From positions 1 to 43,014 of the forward strand of contig JADYZV010000076.1 in NCBI GenBank assembly GCA_020852965.1: 43,014 nucleotides of DNA, written 5' to 3'. The stretch comes from Pirellulaceae bacterium. GTDB taxonomy: Bacteria > Planctomycetota > Planctomycetia > Pirellulales > Pirellulaceae. The translations under genes and the position numbers were made by a program. Shown piece after piece: positions 27,905 to 38,343 of this stretch. The notes below the pieces were generated by a model that did no database searches, had not been told where the DNA came from, and worked only from the letters and a program-made list of their open reading frames with translations. Numbering within the stretch: position 1 is the first letter of the stretch; each line of letters starts with the position of its first letter.

Positions 27905-28569
27905 GCTCTGACGCCCCAATTCGATGGAACTGCTCCGACTGGACTCCTGCTGAACTAGCCAAGAGGCTACGCGAGCTCGATTCGGATGCGGCAGTGGAGC
28001 TGGCTGGTCATGTACCGCAGATCGGACAAGCGGGTCTGTTCAGCGGCTTGTCTCAGCGTTTGACCATCGAGGTGTCCGGGGACGTAGGTGATTTCCTTTT
28101 CTTCGTCGGCGCCGAGGCGAGTATCGACGTGCGCGGTAACGCGGGCGATTGTGTCGGACACTCGATGCGCTCGGGACGTGTAACGGTGGCCGGCAATGCG
28201 GCCCGTTCGCTGGCCACCTGTGCCACAGGCGGTTTCGTGGCGGTGCTGGGACAAGCCGCTGAGCGCTGCGGCGAAAGGCTCTCCGGTGCCGATGTCTTTG
28301 TGCGCAGTCGCGTCGGCGCTATGGCCGGGTATGCGATGCGCGGTGGCACTTTGGTGCTTGGCAACGGTTGCGGAGAGAAACTCGGGCAGGAGATGACCGG
28401 CGGCGTGATCTACGTGCGCGGTGAAGTTGCCTCCAAAGCGACGAACCTACGAGCCGACCGTATGAAAGCCGCTGACTCATTGCGACTCAGTTTGCTCTTG
28501 GCCGAAGTGGGAATTAAATCTAGTGGAAGTGATTTTCAAGTCTTCCGTGCGCGAGGAGCGGCAGCATGA
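27901..28569 (+). CDS. Stand-alone GXGXG protein (glutamate synthase domain 3 / GlxC-MgsB-like)
   Basis: The 222-residue product is mostly a beta-helix of repeated G-x-G/G-D-x-G turns (about residues 55-180), as in SIDVRGNAGDCVGHSMRSG, VTVAGNAARSLA and LVLGNGCGEKLGQEMTGG. The C-terminal segment (YVRGEVASKATNLRADRM) resembles domain 3 of the glutamate synthase large subunit as a separate polypeptide (GlxC/MgsB type). Formylmethanofuran dehydrogenase subunit C shares the fold and is an alternative, but the next gene resembles a glutamate synthase FMN domain. In glutamate synthases this domain is structural, packing against the FMN and amidotransferase parts. The start is TTG, overlapping the upstream stop by four bases. 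No amidotransferase gene is nearby. Confidence 0.75.
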   Translation: MSSDAPIRWNCSDWTPAELAKRLRELDSDAAVELAGHVPQIGQAGLFSGLSQRLTIEVSGDVGDFLFFVGAEASIDVRGNAGDCVGHSMRSGRVTVAGNAARSLATCATGGFVAVLGQAAERCGERLSGADVFVRSRVGAMAGYAMRGGTLVLGNGCGEKLGQEMTGGVIYVRGEVASKATNLRADRMKAADSLRLSLLLAEVGIKSSGSDFQVFRARGAAA

Positions 28570-29600
28570 GTCTGGGATTAGAGCTACTGGATGAACTCGA
28601 CTACCTGCAGACACCCTTGATCGGATCAGTCAAAACGTCCTCAGGGATGACCGCTTCTATCGAGCAAAACATGCCGATATCGGGAAGTTCGCGCACATTC
28701 ACGCTGCGTTCTCCCTACTTTGTACGCACGCTCGGCCCAGTCGATTTGGGAGTCGCGTGGGACCCGTTGTGCAGGCTACTGCGGCACCATGGCATACCCA
28801 TTTTCAGTCCAGTCGATGCCTTGGTCGATATTCCAGCAGCGTCCGTGCCGGCGCGTTGGAGTGGGCGCGCGTGGGATGAGCCATTCGATTTCGACGAGCT
28901 TTCCACCGCCGATCTGTTCGAAATCGCCTGCCACGACAGTGCTCGGAGGCAATGGAAGTGGCCGAGCGAGATCGCGTCCGACCGGATCGATGGCCTGTTG
29001 CGCTCGGTGCGCGAAACGTCAGGAGGGGATACGCCGATTGGCGTCAGCCTACCGCTGGGTTGCCACGTCGACGACATACAGCGTTGCCTATCGGCTGATG
29101 TAGATTTCATCAGTCTCAGTTGCCGCTTTGCGAAATTCGAAGCCAGCGACCTACACAGCCTGGTGCAATGTCGGGCGTTGGCAACAAAGCGAAATCGATC
29201 TCGCTTACCACTGTTGGTCACCGCACCCATCGCAGATATCGAACAGGCGCACAAGCTACTGGCGCTAGGTGCCTCGGCGGTCTCACTCGACTGCATCCTG
29301 CGACCAGCTATCGCGCAGGACATGCAGCCCAACGAAAACGAGGTTTCCACCGACGAATTGCGCCGCATGCTCCCTTCGATCGCATCGAGTCTTAATTGGA
29401 GCGCGCCGCAGCGCTTTGAACTTTCACAAGTCGAAAAACTGCTCGCGCAGGCCCCACGATCGCTCGGTGAGCGACTGACCAGCGTAGGAGCCAGCGATTT
29501 AGCGAGCTTCACATGGGAGTGTTTGCGCAGTGTGAGCGAACGAGCACAGCGCACAACCGGCGTCATGCGATTGGCGCACGACCATAGTTCACCAACTTAG
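28566..29600 (+). CDS. Degenerate glutamate synthase FMN-domain-like protein
   Basis: The 344-residue product overlaps the GXGXG gene by four bases (ATGA). Its second half looks like the TIM-barrel FMN domain of glutamate synthase: TPIGVSLPLGCHVDDIQRCL, VDFISLSCRFAKFE, LLVTAPIADIEQAHKLLALG and ASAVSLDCILRPAI. The match follows the family order 'pigvKl..g..v.di..al.aGaDfi', then 'asGGirtg.dvaKAlALGAdav'. The key glycine-rich stretches are not kept: the GGTGA loop is missing and SGGIRTG is replaced by TAPIADI. No cysteine cluster for 3Fe-4S is seen. FMN binding and catalysis are therefore doubtful. It probably partners the preceding GXGXG protein. Function is unknown; the family call rests on pattern and neighbour. 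Confidence 0.6.
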   Translation: MSLGLELLDELDYLQTPLIGSVKTSSGMTASIEQNMPISGSSRTFTLRSPYFVRTLGPVDLGVAWDPLCRLLRHHGIPIFSPVDALVDIPAASVPARWSGRAWDEPFDFDELSTADLFEIACHDSARRQWKWPSEIASDRIDGLLRSVRETSGGDTPIGVSLPLGCHVDDIQRCLSADVDFISLSCRFAKFEASDLHSLVQCRALATKRNRSRLPLLVTAPIADIEQAHKLLALGASAVSLDCILRPAIAQDMQPNENEVSTDELRRMLPSIASSLNWSAPQRFELSQVEKLLAQAPRSLGERLTSVGASDLASFTWECLRSVSERAQRTTGVMRLAHDHSSPT

Positions 29601-29710
29601 TCCAAAAGTCCAGCTCTCCGGCCACGCAAAAACGTTGCCGAAGAAAGATGCTGTTTAACCGCGACAGCGCTGGTTGGTCTACTGCGCGGTGTTTGTAACG
29701 GGCCGGCAGG
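29601..29710. other. Convergent gap with TTTAACCGCG tract
   Basis: The gap lies between the FMN-like gene and the enolase stop. It contains CTGTTTAACCGCG, then about 23 bases later CGCGGT, which pairs with ACCGCG as a 6-bp stem. A similar CTGTTTAACCGCG occurs near 38065. No T-run follows, so terminator function is uncertain. Confidence 0.35.
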
Positions 29711-31150
<1,440 letters not shown>

Positions 31151-31170
31151 TTACTATTGAAAAGCGGGAT

Positions 31171-31213
31171 AGGCTTTCAGCTTGTCATTTCCGGCATGAC
31201 AGGCTGGAAGCCT
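31171..31213. repeat. 17-bp stem-loop upstream of riboflavin synthase
   Basis: AGGCTTTCAGCTTGTCA, a 9-base loop TTTCCGGCA, then TGACAGGCTGGAAGCCT. The 17 positions pair with two G-T wobbles. The element ends 51 bases before the ribE ATG. It does not match the FMN riboswitch pattern. It may be another dispersed palindrome or an attenuator-like leader structure. Confidence 0.7.
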
Positions 31214-31264
31214 TGCCAACTTTACTGAATTTACTCGAATCGTTTTTTGGAAATTGCAAGCCAG

Positions 31265-31870
31265 ATGTTCTCGGGATTAATCGAAGCCAAAGCGCAGATT
31301 GTGGCCTTGCAGCCCGAACCAGGGGGAATTCGGCTACAATTGACCACTCCTGCCAATTTTGACGATGTGTCCCTGGGGGATAGTATCGCTGTTCAAGGCT
31401 GCTGCTTAACCGTGGTTGATATGTCCGACGGCCTACTGAGTTTCCAAGCTGGCCGCGAAACGCTGGCCAAGACCAGCCTCGGAGCGCGGCTTGCCGGAGA
31501 TGCCGTCAACGTCGAACGTTCGCTGGCCCTCGGCGACCGCTTAGGGGGGCACCTAGTCACCGGACATGTCGACGGCCCAGGCGAGCTCATCTCACGCATC
31601 GATGAAGCCCAGTGGTCGACGATGACCTTTCACGCCCCGCCAGACTTGATGCGGCAAATGGCCAGCAAAGGTTCTATCACCGTCGATGGGGTAAGTCTGA
31701 CCCTCGTCGGTGTAACCGACAAGAGCTTTTCCGTTGCCCTGATTCCACATACGCTACAACACACTACGTTGGGCGACCTGCGCCCAGGAGACCGCGTCAA
31801 TCTCGAAACGGATCTGTTAGCCAAGTACGTCGAACGGCAATTGACAGCGGGCCTGAGGCTTGAGGCTTGA
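31265..31870 (+). CDS. ribE: Riboflavin synthase alpha subunit
   Basis: This enzyme dismutates two molecules of 6,7-dimethyl-8-ribityllumazine to riboflavin. The 201-residue product shows the two internally related lumazine-binding barrels. The N-terminal half has MFSGLIEAKAQI, DSIAVQGCCLTVV and GHLVTGHVDGPGEL; the C-terminal half has GSITVDGVSLTLVGV, FSVALIPHTLQHTTLG and VNLETDLLAKYVER. The ATG at 31265 gives the canonical MFSG start; one at 31247 adds six residues. The last residues (GLRLEA) come from a TTGAGGC heptamer repeat that overlaps the stop codon. No other riboflavin gene is adjacent. Confidence 0.95.
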   Translation: MFSGLIEAKAQIVALQPEPGGIRLQLTTPANFDDVSLGDSIAVQGCCLTVVDMSDGLLSFQAGRETLAKTSLGARLAGDAVNVERSLALGDRLGGHLVTGHVDGPGELISRIDEAQWSTMTFHAPPDLMRQMASKGSITVDGVSLTLVGVTDKSFSVALIPHTLQHTTLGDLRPGDRVNLETDLLAKYVERQLTAGLRLEA

Positions 31871-31904
31871 GCGCCTAAGCACTTAAACGGAGCTCTCTCA
31901 CCTC

Positions 31905-31937
31905 AACCAAGAACCAAGAACCAAGAACCAAGAACCA
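31905..31937 (-). repeat. Short heptamer array (about 4.7 units) in the rsmA leader
   Basis: AACCAAG repeats four times and then ends in AACCA, the reverse complement of the CTTGGTT units at 24213-24429. It ends five bases before the rsmA ATG at 31943, so it occupies the place of the ribosome binding site; its AAGAA steps are the only purine-rich stretch there. Confidence 0.9.
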
Positions 31938-31942
31938 ATTTC

Positions 31943-32845
31943 ATGTCCGAACGGCAGACGCTCAGTTACTTACAAAAACGATTTGAGCTGGCGCGCATCG
32001 AGCCACAGACGCGGTTTGGGCAGAATTTCCTGATCGATCTCAACCTGGTGCGATTGATCGCCAAGACGGCAGAGCTCGGTCGACGCGATGTGGTGCTCGA
32101 AGTAGGGACGGGCCTAGGTTCGCTCACCACCTTGATGGCACAGCAAGCCGGCCATGTAGTGACGGTCGAGATCGACCGTCACTTGGCAGCCATGGCTCGA
32201 CAAGAATTCGATAAGTTGCCCAACGTGACGCTGCTCGAACAGGACGCTCTGAAGAGCAAGAGTCAGCTCCATCCGGCGGTTGTCGAGACGCTGCGAGCTC
32301 GAGTGGCTGCCATTCCGGGAGGAAGACTGAAAATGGTCGCCAACTTGCCGTACAACGTGGCGACTCCCATCCTGTCCAATCTACTGGACATCGAGCCGTG
32401 GCCGGTGCGCATGGTGGCTACGATCCAGCGTGAATTGGCCGAGCGAATCACGGCGGTGCCACGTACCAAAGACTACAGTGCGCTGAGCGTGTGGATGCAG
32501 GCCCAGTGCCAATCCGAGATTGTGCGAACCATGGCCCCGAGTGTCTTTTGGCCGCGGCCCAAAGTCGAATCGGCCATTCTCGATATTCGCCCGCAAAAAA
32601 TCTTGCGTGGCCGTATCGCAGACCTGAAGTACTTTCACCATTTGGTCCGAGGGATCTTTATTCATCGCCGCAAGTTTCTCCGCTCCGCGCTGCTTAGCGC
32701 CGTCAAAGACCGCTTGGACAAAAGCCAAGTCGATGAAGTGCTGACCAGCCTGGAGTTAGACGCTAGCGTGCGCGCCGAACAATTGACTCCACAACAAATG
32801 ATCGAGCTTGCCGAGTGTGTGCGGCAAAAAGAACTCTCGGCTTGA
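31943..32845 (+). CDS. rsmA: 16S rRNA (A1518/A1519) dimethyltransferase
   Basis: RsmA (KsgA) dimethylates two adjacent adenines near the 3' end of 16S rRNA using S-adenosylmethionine, during late 30S assembly. The 300-residue product shows TRFGQNFLIDLNLV, the cofactor loop VVLEVGTGLGSLT, VTVEIDRHLA, and the NLPYNVATPIL motif that holds the target base. A C-terminal helical domain carries the IHRRKFLRSAL signature. All key motifs are intact. The leader directly before the ATG is a heptamer repeat rather than a usual Shine-Dalgarno sequence. It lies 72 bases after ribE. Confidence 0.96.
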   Translation: MSERQTLSYLQKRFELARIEPQTRFGQNFLIDLNLVRLIAKTAELGRRDVVLEVGTGLGSLTTLMAQQAGHVVTVEIDRHLAAMARQEFDKLPNVTLLEQDALKSKSQLHPAVVETLRARVAAIPGGRLKMVANLPYNVATPILSNLLDIEPWPVRMVATIQRELAERITAVPRTKDYSALSVWMQAQCQSEIVRTMAPSVFWPRPKVESAILDIRPQKILRGRIADLKYFHHLVRGIFIHRRKFLRSALLSAVKDRLDKSQVDEVLTSLELDASVRAEQLTPQQMIELAECVRQKELSA

Positions 32846-32848
32846 GGC

Positions 32849-33006
32849 AGATAGTCGTGGCTCGCTCCGCCGGACCATTTTTTTCGCGAATACAGATTGG
32901 TGCTTCGACTTATAGCTTGGGCCAAGAGCCACGGATCGGCGACCACAGAGCAATTGAGTTGTGAGACAAACAGCGACCGATCGGCGGAGCGATCAGCGAC
33001 CATATT
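32849..33006. repeat. Two decayed family B copies in opposite orientation
   Basis: GTGGCTCGCTCCGCCGGACC lies near 32855-32874 (reverse sense) and CGATCGGCGGAGCGATC, followed by AGCGACCATATTGG, near 32977-33007 (forward sense). Both resemble the family B core and tail. They fill most of the gap between rsmA and the kinase gene. Confidence 0.5.
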
Positions 33007-33041
33007 GGAGCCCTAGTAAAGCTGGAATCAAGACGCTGGAC

Positions 33042-34652
33042 ATGAACGACTCACTCAACGCTGCCATCCTCCCTCCCGGTACAAAAATCGGTGTCTATCA
33101 CATCCAGCGGGCAATCGCCAGTGGTGGTATGGCGGAAGTCTACTACGCCATCCATCAGGAGTTGCGTCGACCATCGGCGATCAAGATTTTACGTCCTTCG
33201 CTGGCCGCTGATGAAGTGCATTTGCAACGCTTCATGCAAGAAGCTCGCGCGGCCGCTTCGTTGATCCACCCCAATATCGTTCAAGTCTATGATGTGGGTC
33301 AGGATGGCGAGCACCGCTATATCGCGCAAGAGTACATCCCAGGATGTAATTTGCGGCAGTATCTGGCAAAATCCGACGACGATGCACCGCACAAACCAGA
33401 CACAACCGCAACCACCAATCCATACATCAACGATCGGCAATTGAGCATACGCGAAACACTCAGCGTGTTATTGCAGGTGCTGGCCGCACTCAATAAATCT
33501 GCAGCCAGTGGCATCGTCCATCGCGATATCAAACCCGAGAACATCATGTTGACGCAGGACGGCGACGTCAAAGTCGCCGATTTTGGGCTAGCGCGTCTGC
33601 TGCTCGCCGACGATCCGCAGCTAACGCATGCAGGCACGACGTTGGGGACGCCGATGTACATGAGCCCCGAGCAGATTCAAGAGGGAAACGTCGATATTCG
33701 CAGCGACCTGTATTCGCTTGGAGTGACGCTCTACCACATGCTGGCGGGGAGGCCACCCTTTACCGGCGAAACGCCTCTGGCGTTGGCCATGCAGCATGTC
33801 CAAGCTCCCGTACCCGACATCGGCCAATTCCGAAACGATGTGCCACCTACGCTTTGTGAGCTCTTGCCCCGCTTGCTAGCCAAGCAACCGCAAGGTCGCC
33901 CAAGCAGCCCGGCAGAAGTTCTCGATTTATTGCGCAGTGGTCGGTACAGCGATCTACAGCGTGATTGGCCGGATCAAACGGTACCGTTTCCGGGAGTAGC
34001 AACTTCCAATACAACCGGACCGCTGCAGGCCACCTTGGCGCTGCAAGCCAAGTTGCGGCCCAAACCTGCGCGATCGCGCCACATGCTACTGCCGCTGCTG
34101 GCAACCATTGCCTATCTGACTACGAGTTTTGGGATCGGTGCCATGCTTGCCTTTTCGACTCCCCTGAGGCTATTTGAAAGCCAGGAAGAGTTCTACTGGG
34201 ACATTCCTAAACAGGCCGACGCGGAGTCGCAGTATCGCTGGGCTTTGCTCAACATCGAAAGTAGTCAGTTGGCAAAATGGGAAGCGGTCGAACATTTTTT
34301 TCCAAAGCAGGACGATCCGCTCAATCGGCTGTACGCCGGACTAGCCAGCTTGCAATTGGCCCGCGCTCAATTCGATCGTAAGAATCCCGAGGCCGCTCGG
34401 AGGGCGTTGATGTCAACGCTCGACGATGGTGACATGAGCAAGATCGTGCGCGCACTGGCCTACTTGCAGCTCGCCGAAATAGCTGCGGCTGCTGGGAAAG
34501 TGGACGAGCGCGATAAGGCCATGCAACGGGCCGTCGAGATCGCTGCGGAGCAAGAAGCCATCGGCAGCGGGGACCTCCCTCGACTCGATGAAAACGTCCG
34601 CCTGATGGACAAGTCGATCCAAGACATCTGGTTTAAGCAGCGTGGACAATAG
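33042..34652 (+). CDS. Membrane-anchored Ser/Thr protein kinase with helical C-terminal region
   Basis: The 536-residue product from ATG 33042 has a Hanks-type kinase domain (about residues 17-300). Its motifs are GGMAEVY in the glycine loop, Lys48 (SAIKILR), GIVHRDIKPENIM (Asp162), DFG at 180-182 and GTPMYMSPEQ. A Asp/Thr/Pro-rich insert of about 25 residues sits before helix E. One membrane helix spans about 349-371 (LLATIAYLTTSFGIGAMLAF). The 165-residue tail looks like TPR-type helical pairs (LYAGLASLQLARAQF, ALAYLQLAEIAAAAG) and may bind proteins. A start at 32961 adds 27 residues overlapping a repeat, so it is rejected. The gene ends 19 bases from the convergent prephenate dehydratase. 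Confidence 0.92.
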   Translation: MNDSLNAAILPPGTKIGVYHIQRAIASGGMAEVYYAIHQELRRPSAIKILRPSLAADEVHLQRFMQEARAAASLIHPNIVQVYDVGQDGEHRYIAQEYIPGCNLRQYLAKSDDDAPHKPDTTATTNPYINDRQLSIRETLSVLLQVLAALNKSAASGIVHRDIKPENIMLTQDGDVKVADFGLARLLLADDPQLTHAGTTLGTPMYMSPEQIQEGNVDIRSDLYSLGVTLYHMLAGRPPFTGETPLALAMQHVQAPVPDIGQFRNDVPPTLCELLPRLLAKQPQGRPSSPAEVLDLLRSGRYSDLQRDWPDQTVPFPGVATSNTTGPLQATLALQAKLRPKPARSRHMLLPLLATIAYLTTSFGIGAMLAFSTPLRLFESQEEFYWDIPKQADAESQYRWALLNIESSQLAKWEAVEHFFPKQDDPLNRLYAGLASLQLARAQFDRKNPEAARRALMSTLDDGDMSKIVRALAYLQLAEIAAAAGKVDERDKAMQRAVEIAAEQEAIGSGDLPRLDENVRLMDKSIQDIWFKQRGQ

Positions 34653-34671
34653 CGCTTATTTTGACAAAACG

Positions 34672-35733
34672 TTATCCACGAGGGTAAGAACCGAGCACTT
34701 CCAAGCGACGTGTCTGCCCGCGCAGCTCGCTCAGCGCAGCGCTCACGTTTGGTTCGGCTTGGTGCCCTTCGAGCTCGACAAAAAACAAGTACTCGTTAGG
34801 GCAATTGGGGAGCGGAAACGATTCGATCCACGTCATGTTTACCGCCGCGCGTTGAAACGCAATCATGGCAGCAGCCAGCGTGCCCGGTCGATGATTGAGT
34901 TGAAACATCAACGACGTTTTGTCGCGACCTGTCGGCTCACTTTCACGATGCCCGATAACGGCGAAGCGAGTGATGTTCTGCAAATTGTCTTCAATGTTCT
35001 CATCGATGACCTGCAAGCCATGATGTAGCCCCGCTTCGCGGCTAGCAATGGCAGCAGTACCAGGGTTTTCAGCCGCCAGTGCGGCGGCGGCTGCGGTGCT
35101 AGCTACTTCGACCAGCTTCGCGTCGGGGACGTGTTGCGCTAACCAATTGCGGCACTGCGATAACGCCTGGGGCTTGCTCTGCACCATCGTCACTTCGGCG
35201 CGCGAACAGCGTCCGAGCAGGCAGTGGTGTACGGGCAACAGCACTTCTCCGCAAATCTGCACAGGTGAGCGCGCGAACATGCCGAGCGTGTCGACGATGC
35301 GCCCATCGGTACTGTTTTCGATCGGCACCACACCGAATTTGGCTTGCCCTCGAACCAACTCCTCGAAGGCCGCCGAAATCGTGGTGACCGGCACTAGGTC
35401 GGCTCCCAACCCAAAATGCTTCACTGCGGCTAAGTAGCTATAGCTGTAGATGGGCCCAAGGAAGACCACGGGCGAACGCTGGCCAACACTGCGCTGACAA
35501 ATACTCTCGACATGCCGCACCAAGGTGCGCAAGTCATCGAGCGGCAGCCCAATCCGTTCGGCTAGGCACTCGTCGAGCATCAAGGGCTCCGGCGTCAGAC
35601 CGGGTGACTGCCCGGCTACTGGTGGGTTGAGCGGTGCTGCGTTTGACCCCTCACAGCGCAGGAGTTGCAGGCGGCGACCGATCAATTCGAGCAACTGACG
35701 ATCAAGGTCCGCTATGGAGGTCAGGTCGGACAT
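34672..35733 (-). CDS. pheA: Prephenate dehydratase with ACT domain
   Basis: The enzyme converts prephenate to phenylpyruvate in phenylalanine synthesis. The 353-residue product has an N-terminal region of about 85 residues in the place of chorismate mutase (LDRQLLELIGRRLQLL). The dehydratase domain follows, with VFLGPIYSYSYLAA, FGVVPIENSTDGRIVDTL and the NITRFAVI motif containing the catalytic Thr-Arg-Phe. The C-terminal ACT domain (KTSLMFQLNHRPGTLAAAM, WIESFPLPNCPNEY) usually binds phenylalanine for feedback control. The mutase-like part lacks a clear match to the catalytic Arg/Lys set, and the usual GTFSH segment reads IYSYS. Dehydratase activity is likely; mutase activity is doubtful. Confidence 0.93.
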   Translation of the reverse strand: MSDLTSIADLDRQLLELIGRRLQLLRCEGSNAAPLNPPVAGQSPGLTPEPLMLDECLAERIGLPLDDLRTLVRHVESICQRSVGQRSPVVFLGPIYSYSYLAAVKHFGLGADLVPVTTISAAFEELVRGQAKFGVVPIENSTDGRIVDTLGMFARSPVQICGEVLLPVHHCLLGRCSRAEVTMVQSKPQALSQCRNWLAQHVPDAKLVEVASTAAAAALAAENPGTAAIASREAGLHHGLQVIDENIEDNLQNITRFAVIGHRESEPTGRDKTSLMFQLNHRPGTLAAAMIAFQRAAVNMTWIESFPLPNCPNEYLFFVELEGHQAEPNVSAALSELRGQTRRLEVLGSYPRG

Positions 35734-35882
35734 CGTGGCCTATATCAGTGGGAGGAAAGCTGGCAAAAAAGCCGTTCGAGTTGATCAACTCTGCCATTAT
35801 GGCAAAGAGCTGTCAAGCTGATAGACCGGCTCCGCTGATGAATTCTACTTGGGAAACCTATAAGCCTACTGCCAAACAATTT

Positions 35883-35898
35883 TGGCACGCGGCTTGCT
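35883..35898 (+). promoter_or_regulatory. Candidate sigma-54 (-24/-12) promoter upstream of dnaK
   Basis: TGGCACG-CGGC-TTGCT matches the sigma-54 consensus TGGCACG-N4-TTGCW exactly, with the required GG-N10-GC spacing. Transcription would start near 35909, giving a leader of about 60 bases before the dnaK GTG. No CIRCE operator was seen in the gap. Function is inferred from sequence only. Confidence 0.55.
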
Positions 35899-35969
35899 GT
35901 CACTCTCCCTTCAACCAAAGCTAGGTAGAATTTGGCTCGGATTAAAAGCATATCGAAGGAGAAACCCAA

Positions 35970-37901
<1,932 letters not shown>

Positions 37902-37945
37902 GTTTGGCTTGAGAGTCGAGGCGTCAGGCCTGAGAAATATAGGGG

Positions 37946-38007
37946 CAGGCCCGGTGGGCGATGCAGGTGTTAGCGCCCTGCGTCGTCCCACTGGGCCTGT
38001 TCTTTTA
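37946..38007 (+). terminator. Strong long-stem terminator after dnaK
   Basis: CAGGCCCGGTGGG pairs with CCCACTGGGCCTG (one G-T wobble), and the stem continues inward through CGA/TCG and GCAGG/CCTGC, to over 20 pairs with small bulges. TTCTTTTA follows the second arm, as in a rho-independent terminator. Confidence 0.75.
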
Positions 38008-38284
38008 ATGTGGCTCGACGCTCCGCGTCCTTGGAGGCGAGTTTGCGCCGACAGCACGCAAGACTGTTTAACCGCGCAGCGCGGACGCGCAGATGATTCA
38101 CTAGCCGAAACGACTGGGTGCACCGGTGCGGGAGGCCAGCGCGAGTGTTGTCGTCACTGTGATGCTAACTTCACCCACGCGCGCTGACGGGGTTGAACAG
38201 ACCACAGTGAAAGCAACGCTCATTCGCGGCTTCGATCTGTGCGCCGAGATACGACTTTTCCGACGCGGAGCGTCGGGCCACATT
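38007..38284. repeat. Two family B repeats in opposite orientation between dnaK and clpB
   Basis: A reverse-sense copy is at 38007-38034 (AATGTGGCTCGACGCTCCGC, then GTCC) and a forward copy at 38260-38284 with the perfect palindrome CGACGC-GGA-GCGTCG and tail GGCCACATT. Between them lies a TGTTTAACCGCGCAGCGCGG tract near 38067. No gene is seen in the 440-base gap. AAGGA about ten bases before 38344 is the clpB ribosome binding site. Confidence 0.85.
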
Positions 38285-38343
38285 AATTGGCAAAGTTTGT
38301 CAATGTAGCATTCTGAGACATCATCAACAAAGGAATAATCAAC

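Noticed and set aside
27901-28569. Formylmethanofuran dehydrogenase subunit C (C1 metabolism)
   Set aside because: The GXGXG fold fits, and planctomycetes do carry such pathways, but the C-terminal segment and the coupled FMN-like neighbour fit split glutamate synthase better; kept only as an alternative.
35734-35969. Possible CIRCE operator upstream of dnaK
   Set aside because: No TTAGCACTC-N9-GAGTGCTAA pattern; the CTCTGCCA/TGGCAAAGAG near-palindrome at about 35790-35810 is too short and off-consensus.
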